Shown here: one piece after another, positions 26,057-34,010 of the stretch
How the letters are laid out: the number at the start of each line of letters is the position of its first letter
Numbering within the stretch: the first letter of the stretch is position 1
From: Caldilineaceae bacterium
GTDB taxonomy: Bacteria; Chloroflexota; Anaerolineae; Caldilineales; Caldilineaceae
Length of the DNA: 64,000 bases
Direction of reading: 5' to 3'
Assembly: GCA_020634755.1 (NCBI GenBank)
Contig: JACKBC010000001.1
Coordinates: 62,001-126,000, forward strand
The notes under the pieces: model-generated
Database searches by the model: none
Told to the model about the DNA's origin: nothing
The model's input: the letters and a program-made list of their open reading frames with translations, nothing else
Made by a program: the position numbers and the translations under genes

Positions 26057-26215
26057 GAATATGCGTAGTGCGTGGTGCGTGAACTCGTTGAGAGTGATGT
26101 TTCATGGCGATAGGCTTTATTCATCGATGCGCCATCGGCAGTTTGGAAAACGCTCTACGAGGCTTGACACTTGTGGCTCGAAAAGATGCTGAACCGGTAC
26201 ACGCACTACGCACCA
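26057..26215. repeat. Heptamer inverted arms flanking unique sequence
   Basis: ATGCGTAGTGCGTGGTGCGT at the left (units GCGTAGT, GCGTGGT) is answered by CACGCACTACGCACCATGC at the right, about 115 bp away. The middle is unique and non-coding. It is another array of the same style as those at 19408, 21896 and 25277. Confidence 0.6.
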
Positions 26216-26297
26216 TGCAAATATCAAGCGAAGAACATAGTTCTCCCCCAACCAGATCGCAATGTGCAATACATTTTTCATTTACAGGAGAAAACCC

Positions 26298-26894
26298 ATG
26301 TCAAATCAATTTGTGGAGCGAGCCAAGGCGCAGATGGGTGCGCTGGAAGAGCTGATTAAAGGACTGCCGGGCATTCGGGATTATGTGGACAAAAATCTGC
26401 GCCGCGACGCCGACCACCGGCTGCGCCAGCTCATTGCCGGCCAGCTTGAGGAACAGAAAACGCGGCTTTATGATTTGCAGAAGAAGCTCATGAGCAGCGG
26501 TGGTATTAAGTGGACTGACGATGTGGATGGCGTGGTGCAAAAGCTGCAAACGCTCATCGACCGCGTGCGCAGCGCCCGCCAGGGTTACACCGGGTTGTTC
26601 GACAGCGTGCGCATCAACGAGGCGCAGCTCGACGCGCTGCACCGCTTTGATGTGGCGCTGGCTGAGCGAGTGGCCGGTTTAAAAGAGACCTTTGATAACC
26701 TGGCCCATGCCGTGAGCGAGAATAAAGAGGTGGGGGCAGTCATTGAGCACGCCAGCAGCGCCGTGGCCGATCTGAGCACACTCTTCAATAAGCGCGATGA
26801 GGCCATTGTGGACCCCGAATTGCTCAAAGATGCCCCGGCCATGCCCGACCTGGCCGCAGACATATTGGGCAGCGAACCCAAGGATGAATCGTAA
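26298..26894 (+). CDS. Helical cytosolic protein of unknown function
   Basis: A 198-residue protein, hydrophilic and almost entirely alpha-helical, with no membrane segment or signal peptide. It opens with FVERAKAQMGALEELIKGLPGIRDY, has RLRQLIAGQLEEQKTRLYDLQKKLM and a long heptad-like stretch to about residue 160, and ends in an acidic tail. Coiled-coil character and position next to an SPFH protein recall PspA-like or BAR-like membrane partners, but no motif proves it. AGGAGAA precedes the ATG at 26298. Confidence 0.75.
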   Translation: MSNQFVERAKAQMGALEELIKGLPGIRDYVDKNLRRDADHRLRQLIAGQLEEQKTRLYDLQKKLMSSGGIKWTDDVDGVVQKLQTLIDRVRSARQGYTGLFDSVRINEAQLDALHRFDVALAERVAGLKETFDNLAHAVSENKEVGAVIEHASSAVADLSTLFNKRDEAIVDPELLKDAPAMPDLAADILGSEPKDES

Positions 26895-26910
26895 TTTTTT
26901 TTGACGAACC

Positions 26911-26990
26911 TAGTGCCGCGAACATTTAATTTTTAGAAATCACAACTCGAGCAAAATTCATACGGGATTTCTAAAAATTAAGCGGCCAGA
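26911..26990. repeat. AGTGCCGCG/TTTAGAAATC repeat, uninterrupted copy
   Basis: AGTGCCGCGAACATTTAATT then TTTTTAGAAATC is followed by CGAGCAAAA and GATTTCTAAAAATTAAG. The arms AATTTTTAGAAATC and GATTTCTAAAAATT are perfect inverted repeats. This copy shows the empty site of the MITE found at 4990. Confidence 0.78.
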
Positions 26991-27014
26991 CAACTAGAGT
27001 ACGTTCTAAATTTT

Positions 27015-27147
27015 GCAACTATCCAGCGGTAGCCTGAGCTTGTCAGCTCACAAAGTGGTGTTGCTCTGCAACCGTTTCACGAGCTGCAAAGCGATAAGGC
27101 GTAGGCAAGCTTCGACAAGCTCAGCCCTCGCGGGACTTGATAGTTAC
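27015..27147. repeat. GTAACTATCCAG-ended inverted repeat, long form
   Basis: Ends GCAACTATCCAG and CTTGATAGTTAC frame CCTGAGCTTGTC and GCTTCGACAAGCTCAG. Relative to the 83-bp copy at 30343 it carries about 50 extra bases between the inner arms. It ends 20 bp before the SPFH start. Confidence 0.7.
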
Positions 27148-27167
27148 TAAATCTAAAGGAGAAGATA

Positions 27168-28232
27168 ATGCCGCGTATAATAGATGTGGTGGAAGCGCCC
27201 GACCAGGGTGCAGATGAGATGGTGGTACGCAAGCCTGAATATGGTTCGGGTGATTTTCGATTGGGCAGCCAGGTGATTGTGCGTGAAAGCCAACGCGCCG
27301 TTTTTTATCGCGACGGCAAGTCGCTGGATGAATTTGATGCGGGTCGCCACACAATCACGACCAACAACCTGCCCATTCTCTCTGGCCTGCTGCGGCTGAT
27401 TGCCGGCGGCGACAACATTTTTACCGCCGAAGTTTACTTTGTCAACATCCGTGAATTTACCGACATGAAATGGGGCACCCCCCAGCCCATTAGCCTGCGC
27501 GACACCGATCTGGGATTAGTGCGGCTGCGCGCCTTTGGCCAGTACACCATGCAGGTGGCCGACCCCAAGCGCTTTGTAGATCAGATTGTAGGCACCCAGG
27601 GGCTCTATCGCACCGCCCAAATTGAGGAGTATCTGCGCAGCGTAATCATCAGCCGCATGACCGACGTGCTGGGCGAAAACATGACCAGCATCTTTGACCT
27701 GCCGGCGCTCTATGACGAAATTGGCGCCGGCATGCGCGCCAAGGTGCAGGATGATTTTCTGGCCATGGGCATTGCACTCAAGCAATTTTTGATCGTCTCC
27801 ATTAGCCCCACCGAAGAGACGGCCAAAGCCATCGACGAGCGGGCCAGCATGGGCGCCATTGGCAACATGGACGCCTATATGAAGTTCAAGGCCGCCCGCG
27901 CCGTGGGCGACGCCGCCCAGCAGTCCGGCGGTTCCGGTGACGGGCTGGGCATGGGCGCCGGCTTGGGCATGGGCGCCGGCATCGGCGCCGGCATGGCGGG
28001 TATGATCTCGCAGGCCATGCAGAGCAGCAGCCAGCCCGCCCAGACAACGGGTTCAGTAAGTGCACCAGCCGCAGCGCCCTCCGTCATGACGCTGGAAGAG
28101 GCCGCGGCCTATCTCAAAGTCTCCGCCACCGACGTGCAGGCGCTCATCGACAGCGGCGAGCTAAAGGCCCGCACCATCGGCAGCCAGGTGCGCATCAGCC
28201 GCGACGTGATTGATGCGTTTTTGGCGGGGTAA
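27168..28232 (+). CDS. SPFH-domain protein with C-terminal excisionase-type helix-turn-helix
   Basis: A 354-residue protein. Residues ~20-255 are an SPFH/Band-7-like domain of the virion-core/YdjI type (SQVIVRESQRAVFYRDGKSL, FTAEVYFVNIREFTDMKWGT, FGQYTMQVADPKRFVDQIVG, KAIDERASMGAIGNMDAYMK). A Gly/Met-rich linker with repeated LGMGAG follows at ~270-295. The last ~50 residues, MTLEEAAAYLKVSATDVQAL to GSQVRISRDVIDAFL, are a MerR/excisionase helix-turn-helix. Such SPFH proteins usually end in a zinc ribbon or short tail. The DNA-binding tail, which in some proteins serves protein contacts instead, is unusual. It closes the DUF2207 gene run and has a terminator at 28442. Confidence 0.88.
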   Translation: MPRIIDVVEAPDQGADEMVVRKPEYGSGDFRLGSQVIVRESQRAVFYRDGKSLDEFDAGRHTITTNNLPILSGLLRLIAGGDNIFTAEVYFVNIREFTDMKWGTPQPISLRDTDLGLVRLRAFGQYTMQVADPKRFVDQIVGTQGLYRTAQIEEYLRSVIISRMTDVLGENMTSIFDLPALYDEIGAGMRAKVQDDFLAMGIALKQFLIVSISPTEETAKAIDERASMGAIGNMDAYMKFKAARAVGDAAQQSGGSGDGLGMGAGLGMGAGIGAGMAGMISQAMQSSSQPAQTTGSVSAPAAAPSVMTLEEAAAYLKVSATDVQALIDSGELKARTIGSQVRISRDVIDAFLAG

Positions 28233-28441
28233 AGATGAAAAAATGATGTCTGCACTTTGATTTTTGTGATTATGTGAGGGCTATGATTCGCAAAGAGAAT
28301 ATTGACCGTTGTCAGGCTCTTCTCCCACAATGCGCAATCATAGTTCATCACCTAATCATTCGAATCATAGTTGAGACCCCAATTTCGCCTCGTATTAGAA
28401 TCATACACCCCAAAGAGACTGAATCGTAATAATGGTGGAAG

Positions 28442-28483
28442 CAATCAGGTGCAGCTGAAGTCGGCTGCACCTGATTGTTTTTC
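28442..28483 (+). terminator. Rho-independent terminator
   Basis: AATCAGGTGCAGC and GCTGCACCTGATT form a perfect 13-bp stem followed by GTTTTT. It is about 210 bp past the SPFH stop. Confidence 0.85.
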
Positions 28484-28632
28484 GAAATACCATTACGACA
28501 ACAAATTATATATACTGCACTCTTTCATCATGCGCGCGTTTCGCAAATTGCAAGGTTACAGAAATATAAAAATGGCGAAACCGTAAGTATAATGTACTTA
28601 TATCTGGACAGGTACTACCTGGCTCTGTCATA

Positions 28633-28682
28633 GATGAAAATCGGCCTATCGGCCAAGAGCAGGCGTAATCCTTTTCATCTAC
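28633..28682. repeat. Inverted repeat upstream of the phosphohexomutase gene
   Basis: TAGATGAAAA and TTTTCATCTA are perfect 10-bp arms around CGGCCTATCGGCC. It may be an operator or leader hairpin; nothing decides. Confidence 0.5.
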
Positions 28683-28745
28683 GCCAACCGCGAGGATTGG
28701 AAACTTGTCCTACACAAGCAAACGAATAAACACAAGGAAGTGATT

Positions 28746-30179
28746 ATGAGTGATATTAAATTTGGTACAGATGGTTGGCGCGGGCGCATTGGCGATGACT
28801 ACACCTTCGCCAATTTGCGCCGCTGCGCCCAGGGCTTTGCCAACTATCTGATCAACGATGGCAAAACGGGCAGCGTGGTAATCGGTCACGACCGCCGCTT
28901 TCAGGCTGAACATTTTGCAGCCGCCGCGGCAGAAGTGCTGGCGGCCAACGGCTTTCACGTCTACTTGACGCCCACGGCCACGCCCACCCCAGTGATCAGC
29001 TTTAGCGTGGGCGATAAGGGTGCGCTGGGCGCCATCAACATTACGGCCAGCCATAATCCGCCCGAGGACTGCGGCTTCAAAGTGCGCGATGAATTTGGCG
29101 GCGCCATTGCGCCCGACGGCTTGAAAAAGATCGAGGCGGGCATTCCGGCGGCCACCGATGCCGCGGCCATCAAGCAGATGCCCCTGAAACAGGCGCTGGC
29201 TGCGGGCAAGGTCGAATATTTCGACCCCAAGCCGGCCTATCTGGCGCGCGTGGCCGAGCTGATCGACGTGCAGCCCATTAAGGATGCTGGACTCAAAATT
29301 GTGGTGGACAACATGTGGGGCAACGGCGCCGGCTGGCTCAGCGAGATCCTGAGCGGCGGCAAGACCGAAATCATCGAAGTCCACGCCGAGCGCAACCCCA
29401 TCTTCCCCGAAATGCAGCGGCCCGAGCCCATTCCGCCCAACGTGGATGCCGGGCTGGCCGTGGGCCAACAGGTGGGCGCCGACTGCGTCTGCATTATGGA
29501 TGGCGACGCCGACCGCTGCGGCTTTGGCGATGAGCATGGCGAATTTATTGACCAGCTGCGCGTCTACGGCATGTTGGCCTACTACTTGTTAGAGGTCATG
29601 GGCCAGCGCGGCACCATTGTCAAAACGCTGAGCACCACCACCATGCTGGACAAGCTGGGCAAACTCTACGGCGTGCCGGTGGTTAACACCGGCGTGGGCT
29701 TTAAATATGTGGCGCCGGCCATGATGGAGCACAACGCCATGATCGGCGGCGAGGAGAGCGGCGGCTACGCCTTTGGCGGCCACGTGCCCGAGCGCGACGG
29801 CATTATTGCCAACCTCTTTATGCTCGATCTGATGGTGCGCACCGGCAAGACGCCCACCCAGCTGCTGGAGCTGCTCTTTGCCAAAGTGGGCGGCGTCCAC
29901 TATTACGACCGCATTGACACGCGGCTGACCGACAACGCCATGAAGCAAGCCGCCAAAGAAAAGCTGGACGCCGTATCGGCTGACGGCCTGACCATTGGCG
30001 GCCACGCCGTCACCGAAAAAGTGACCACCGACGGCTACAAGTTTGTCATGGATGACGGCGGCTGGCTGCTGGTGCGCTTCTCCGGCACCGAACCGCTGAT
30101 CCGCGTCTACACCGAAACCACCGACCAGGCCGCCATCCAGGCTATTTTAGAGGATGGCAAGAAGCTGGCGGGGATTTAA
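28746..30179 (+). CDS. Phosphoglucomutase/phosphomannomutase family protein
   Basis: A 477-residue alpha-D-phosphohexomutase that interconverts hexose 1- and 6-phosphates via a phosphoserine enzyme. All four signature loops are present. They are the phosphoserine loop ITASHNPPEDCGFKV, the metal loop MDGDADRCGFGD, the sugar-binding loop GGEESGGYAFGG and the phosphate-binding loop VRFSGTEPLIRVYTE. Glu-Ser in GEESGG is the usual glucose/mannose specificity pattern, so either or both may be substrates. The ATG at 28746 follows AAGGAAG, and an in-frame GTG at 28740 is an alternative two codons longer. It is terminated at 30272. Confidence 0.93.
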   Translation: MSDIKFGTDGWRGRIGDDYTFANLRRCAQGFANYLINDGKTGSVVIGHDRRFQAEHFAAAAAEVLAANGFHVYLTPTATPTPVISFSVGDKGALGAINITASHNPPEDCGFKVRDEFGGAIAPDGLKKIEAGIPAATDAAAIKQMPLKQALAAGKVEYFDPKPAYLARVAELIDVQPIKDAGLKIVVDNMWGNGAGWLSEILSGGKTEIIEVHAERNPIFPEMQRPEPIPPNVDAGLAVGQQVGADCVCIMDGDADRCGFGDEHGEFIDQLRVYGMLAYYLLEVMGQRGTIVKTLSTTTMLDKLGKLYGVPVVNTGVGFKYVAPAMMEHNAMIGGEESGGYAFGGHVPERDGIIANLFMLDLMVRTGKTPTQLLELLFAKVGGVHYYDRIDTRLTDNAMKQAAKEKLDAVSADGLTIGGHAVTEKVTTDGYKFVMDDGGWLLVRFSGTEPLIRVYTETTDQAAIQAILEDGKKLAGI

Positions 30180-30271
30180 CGAATGCGCTAAAGTCAGCGC
30201 AGCGTGCGTTGCACTCGCCGCGACCTAACGCAACGTTCCCAGATTGGTCGTTACCCCAAATCTGATTACAC

Positions 30272-30331
30272 AAAAATGGCCAGTGCCAGCCCCGTCGTTA
30301 AGCCGAACAGGGGTAGGCACTGGCCTTTTCT
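30272..30331 (+). terminator. Terminator after the phosphohexomutase gene
   Basis: AAAATGGCCAGTGCC and GGCACTGGCCTTTT form a long stem around a GCCCCGTC/GGGG-containing loop, ending in TTTTC. Confidence 0.8.
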
Positions 30332-30342
30332 ATATGAATTAA

Positions 30343-30425
30343 GTAACTATCCAGTCGTAGCCTGAGCTTGTCGAAGGCGTAGACGGGCTTCGACAAGCTC
30401 AGCCCTCGAGGACCTGGCTAGTTAC
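30343..30425. repeat. GTAACTATCCAG-ended inverted repeat, short form
   Basis: GTAACTATCCAG and CTGGCTAGTTAC are the outer arms. CCTGAGCTTGTCGAAG and CTTCGACAAGCTCAG are the inner arms. It matches the longer copy at 27015. Confidence 0.75.
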
Positions 30426-30436
30426 TGAATTAATTT

Positions 30437-30645
30437 GATAATGTCACATTAAGCAAGAAGCGTAGGGGCATGAATGGGAGCAGCGGAACCACAATCATCC
30501 CGCGATGAGCCGTCATTCGCTGCTCTCATTCGTGCCCGTCGTTCCGTCCAGGCGGGCGCGAGTTGGGGCGAATGGGGTCACGTCTTCTCGTGGTAATATC
30601 TGCGCCCCAACTCAAGCCCCTACACGCCGCCAATGTGACATTGTT
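30437..30645. repeat. Nested inverted-repeat element of about 210 bp
   Basis: The outer arms AATGTCACATT and AATGTGACATT pair, then GTAGGGGC and GCCCCTAC. Inside lie two hairpins: CATGAATGGGAGCAGCG with CGCTGCTCTCATTCGTG, and GAGTTGGGGCG with CGCCCCAACTC. There is no convincing gene. It looks like a composite MITE or a branched structure in the 3' region of the NACHT gene. Confidence 0.6.
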
Positions 30646-30755
30646 AACACCTGGCCCACGAAATTGTGGGGGACGCTGCGCTCCCCCACACCCCCTCGCC
30701 AGAGGGCAGAGCGTCAGAGTTTTGCAGAGGCCAGAGCCTCCAGCGCGCCAGAGAC

Positions 30756-33700
30756 TTAGAGGCTGGGGGCCACGACCCGAAAACCGAGATTGAGGTAGCG
30801 GTTGTGCGGGTGGGGGTTGAAGCGGTAGGCGCAGCGCACGTAGTGATGAGCAAAGAGGAACGAGCCGCCACGCCACAGGCGAGGGTCCTCGCCCGCTAAA
30901 TCGTTGTCCACCTTCGCCGCGTACCCCTCATAATTGTCCAGCCACTTTGTTCGGCACCATTCTAACACATTGCCCGCCATATCGGAAGCGCCACATTCGG
31001 CGTTGCCAGATGGGAAGAAGCCCACGGCGCTGGTGCGGCCAATGCCCGTGTCGTCCATATTGCACTTTTGCGGGTCAAACCGATCGCCCCACGGATAGAT
31101 GCGGCCATCGCTGTGGCGGGCGGCGCGCTCCCACTGCGCCTCGCTGGGCAGCGTGATTTCTGTCTGCAACTTTTGACTGAGCCAGCGACAAAAGGCAATG
31201 GCCTCATACCAACTGACGCCCACCTGCGGGTGATTGGGCGTTTGGTAGACTGGACTGTAGATTTGCGGGCCTTCGACCTCCTGCGCCTGACGCCACGTCC
31301 AGCCCGCCTCGGTCCAAAAGGTGCGCTCCTGGTAGCCGCCGGCCTTTACAAACGCATCGTATTGCGCCACCGTAACTGGATAGCGGCTGATGCGATACGG
31401 CTCTGTGATCAAGGCGCAGGTAAATTGAGGTTGTTCATCTTCCCATCCCTCACTATCTTTTTGCGGATCGGTTCCCATCATAAACGGACCGGCGTCAATG
31501 GAAATCCAGTCAATAGCGGGCAGGTCATCTTGCACCCCCACGCCCGGGCGCGGGTCGCCCAGTTGGCCTAAGGCTTGGCCAGCTTCGGCGCGCTCGGTCA
31601 TGGTCAAGTAGCTGGTGTGGGGGAGCTGCACCAGCCGCTTGAGCAGCCGAGCCAGATACGCTTGACCGCCATCGGGTTTGTCGTCGGCCGCAATGGTTTT
31701 GCGCCCCAGCAGCGTCGCCGTCTGCGCCGACCAGACCATGCCGCGCCAATCCTCTTTGGTCTGCGGTTCAGAGACTGGGCAAAGCGCATAGGCCAGGTCC
31801 AGCACGGCATTGGGGTTGCGGTTGTTGTAAAAGAGCTCCTCGGCGCCCAACAAGGCCGCCACCCGCCAATAGTCGCCTTCGTTGACGTGGCGCAGATAGG
31901 TGCGGATATAATCGCGCCCCAGGTTCATGTGGCAGCCGGCCAGATACTCTTGAAAGGTACGATGGGGGAAGCTATAGGTCTGCGGCTTGAGATTTGTTGC
32001 GCCGGCCGCATGGCCCTGTTCCGCCACACCGCCGCGCCCCACCAGCAGACCGGCGCGGTGGTCAATGTAATCCAGAAATTCGTTGGCCAGTTGGGTGTCG
32101 TTCTCCAGTTGGCCCTCCAGCAGCACCAGCAGATCGCCGCGGCGCAGGGGCTGCTGCCGCCCTTTTTCTGTCTCTTCATTGTCCCGCGCCGTCTGGCGCC
32201 CGGCCGCGGCCTGCGTGCGGTGGGCGGCATAGGCCAATTGCTCCAGGATCAGCCGCAGTCGGCGGCTGTCGGCCAGCAAAGCGTCCAGCTGGGGCGGCAG
32301 ATTGTTGATCTGATCCTTGCCCTGCTGCCAGCGCTTCATCAGCACGTCCACGGCCAGGTTGTATAGCTCCACGCGCTGATCGGGCAGCCGGGTTTCGCGC
32401 TGGTGGATGATAGTCATGGTAGTGAGCAGCATGGGGTTGCTGGCCAGCTCGCGCAGATTGGTGTGCGCCGCGCTTTGCAGGTTGACAATGTTCTGGTCGG
32501 CGCGCCGCTGGTCCATGCGGCCCAGCCGCTGCTGGGTGCGATACCAGGCCGTCACAAAGTTAGCGATCTGCTCGTTGGTAAAGGCGGCCAGAGTCGTCGC
32601 CGTGTAGCCTGGCAACATACCCTCCCAATAGGAGCGGCTGCGGCAGGTGACGATCACCTGCGCAATGCCCGCGTATGCATTCCCCAACGCCTGAATGGCC
32701 TCTATGAGCAACGGCCGCAACCGTTCCGGAATTTCGTCCAGACCATCCAGCACCAGCAGCACCTTACCTTCTTTGCCGGTTTTGGCGCGGCCAACCAGTT
32801 CATCGGCAAATTCCGCCGCGCCCCATTCGTCCAGCCGCCGCGTCCATTCGGTTTGGAATAGCGCCAGCAGCTGTTTGCGCCGGTCGCGCTGGCGGGCCTG
32901 CTGAAAGTCAGAGCTGCGCGCCAGCGCGTCCAGCGCCTCAATCAGCTCGTGCAGCACCACAAAGATGGGCAGCGGCCGCGCCTGGCCCTGGAGCAGCGCA
33001 TCGGCATGTCTCACGGTCAACTGGCGCACAAAGGTGCTCTTGCCGCTGCCTGGGTCGCCCAGCAGCAGCAGGTGCGGATGGCGTTCCGCCGCCTCGCGCG
33101 CCTTGAGTGGCCGCTTGGCGTCATCATCTACACGTTGCCCTTGCTCTTTGGCTGCTTCCTTCTCCGCCGCGGGCAGCTCGATCTGTGCCGTCGTGTCCAG
33201 CTCAATGTAGACATCCTCCAAACAGGCTTCGCTCCCACCGGTTGCATCACCGCCCATGGCCGCCAGCGGCAGCGCATCACATTCGGTGCGCAAAGCGCGA
33301 AGATAGGCAGCCAGGAGTTTTTGGCGGTTAGCAGCTGGTTGTTGGTCATTGGCGGCTGGCGCCTGATTGATGGTGATTTGAGGATTGTCGCCTGTAAAAA
33401 TAGAGGAATTGTGCACAGAGCCTGCGACGACGCTTCGTTCGCTTGCCGCCACGCCGCCATGTGTGGCCACCGCGCCCGCGCCGCTATTTTCAATACGCAC
33501 CAACGCGTCCTCATAGCGATCCTGGTTGCCAAGCTGGCGCGTCTCGCCACGCAGCGTCCGCACAAACCAGGTCTGGGCGTCCGCCGTGGCGCTCTCCGGC
33601 ACCAGCGCCAGCGAGTCTAGCTTCTGATGGATTTCGTCCAGCGCATCGCGCCATTGGGGGTCGTTCTCGGCGCGCTCGGCCAGCGCATCGGCCAACGTTT

Positions 33701-33971
33701 GGGCAAAGTCGCTTGCGGAGGCCGCCGCGTTGCGCAGATCCACCCATTTTTGCAGTTGGCTGGCCAGCAGGTTGCCACCCACGCCGCTGAGCACCACACC
33801 CAATGTCATAATAGCATCCATAGGGTGGCCAGCGGCCACTGTGCTAACCAGCGGGGCCAGCGCCACCGCCGAAATCAGGCCATACGCGGTGTTGGGCAGG
33901 GCCTCTTGCGCCCCACCCAACCACGTAGTCAGTTGCGCTTTGATTTGCTGTTGCCATTGGGAGATGTCCAT
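30756..33971 (-). CDS. NACHT-type STAND NTPase with C-terminal FGE-like domain
   Basis: A 1071-residue protein. Its N-terminal ~150 residues include two hydrophobic stretches. A Gly/Val-rich linker (AVATHGGVAASERSVVAGSV) follows, then the NACHT ATPase: Walker A GDPGSGKST (305-313), Walker B LLVLDGLDE (405-413) and VIVTCRSRSYW, with a helical arm (FPHRTFQEYLAGC). The last ~245 residues are a sulfatase-modifying-factor/FGE-like domain (GPFMMGTDP, RYPVTVAQYDAFV, PSEAQWERAAR, GASDMAGNVLEW, RGGSFLFAHHYVRCAYR). The two active-site cysteines of true FGE appear replaced, so this domain probably binds rather than oxidises. NACHT proteins in bacteria act in signalling and some in phage defence. The role here is not shown. 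The ATG at 33971 or a GTG two codons upstream may start it. Confidence 0.88.
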   Translation of the reverse strand: MDISQWQQQIKAQLTTWLGGAQEALPNTAYGLISAVALAPLVSTVAAGHPMDAIMTLGVVLSGVGGNLLASQLQKWVDLRNAAASASDFAQTLADALAERAENDPQWRDALDEIHQKLDSLALVPESATADAQTWFVRTLRGETRQLGNQDRYEDALVRIENSGAGAVATHGGVAASERSVVAGSVHNSSIFTGDNPQITINQAPAANDQQPAANRQKLLAAYLRALRTECDALPLAAMGGDATGGSEACLEDVYIELDTTAQIELPAAEKEAAKEQGQRVDDDAKRPLKAREAAERHPHLLLLGDPGSGKSTFVRQLTVRHADALLQGQARPLPIFVVLHELIEALDALARSSDFQQARQRDRRKQLLALFQTEWTRRLDEWGAAEFADELVGRAKTGKEGKVLLVLDGLDEIPERLRPLLIEAIQALGNAYAGIAQVIVTCRSRSYWEGMLPGYTATTLAAFTNEQIANFVTAWYRTQQRLGRMDQRRADQNIVNLQSAAHTNLRELASNPMLLTTMTIIHQRETRLPDQRVELYNLAVDVLMKRWQQGKDQINNLPPQLDALLADSRRLRLILEQLAYAAHRTQAAAGRQTARDNEETEKGRQQPLRRGDLLVLLEGQLENDTQLANEFLDYIDHRAGLLVGRGGVAEQGHAAGATNLKPQTYSFPHRTFQEYLAGCHMNLGRDYIRTYLRHVNEGDYWRVAALLGAEELFYNNRNPNAVLDLAYALCPVSEPQTKEDWRGMVWSAQTATLLGRKTIAADDKPDGGQAYLARLLKRLVQLPHTSYLTMTERAEAGQALGQLGDPRPGVGVQDDLPAIDWISIDAGPFMMGTDPQKDSEGWEDEQPQFTCALITEPYRISRYPVTVAQYDAFVKAGGYQERTFWTEAGWTWRQAQEVEGPQIYSPVYQTPNHPQVGVSWYEAIAFCRWLSQKLQTEITLPSEAQWERAARHSDGRIYPWGDRFDPQKCNMDDTGIGRTSAVGFFPSGNAECGASDMAGNVLEWCRTKWLDNYEGYAAKVDNDLAGEDPRLWRGGSFLFAHHYVRCAYRFNPHPHNRYLNLGFRVVAPSL

Positions 33972-34010
33972 GGCCACAGTGTATGATTTTTTGGGGAAAT
34001 TGTCAACGGG

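Larger units (their letters stand above)
28233..28745. other. Intergenic region with terminator and hairpin
   Basis: It contains the terminator at 28442-28483, an inverted repeat at 28633-28682 and an A+T-rich stretch with a TATAAT (28591-28596) that could be a -10 element for the phosphohexomutase gene. No gene is supported. Confidence 0.5.
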
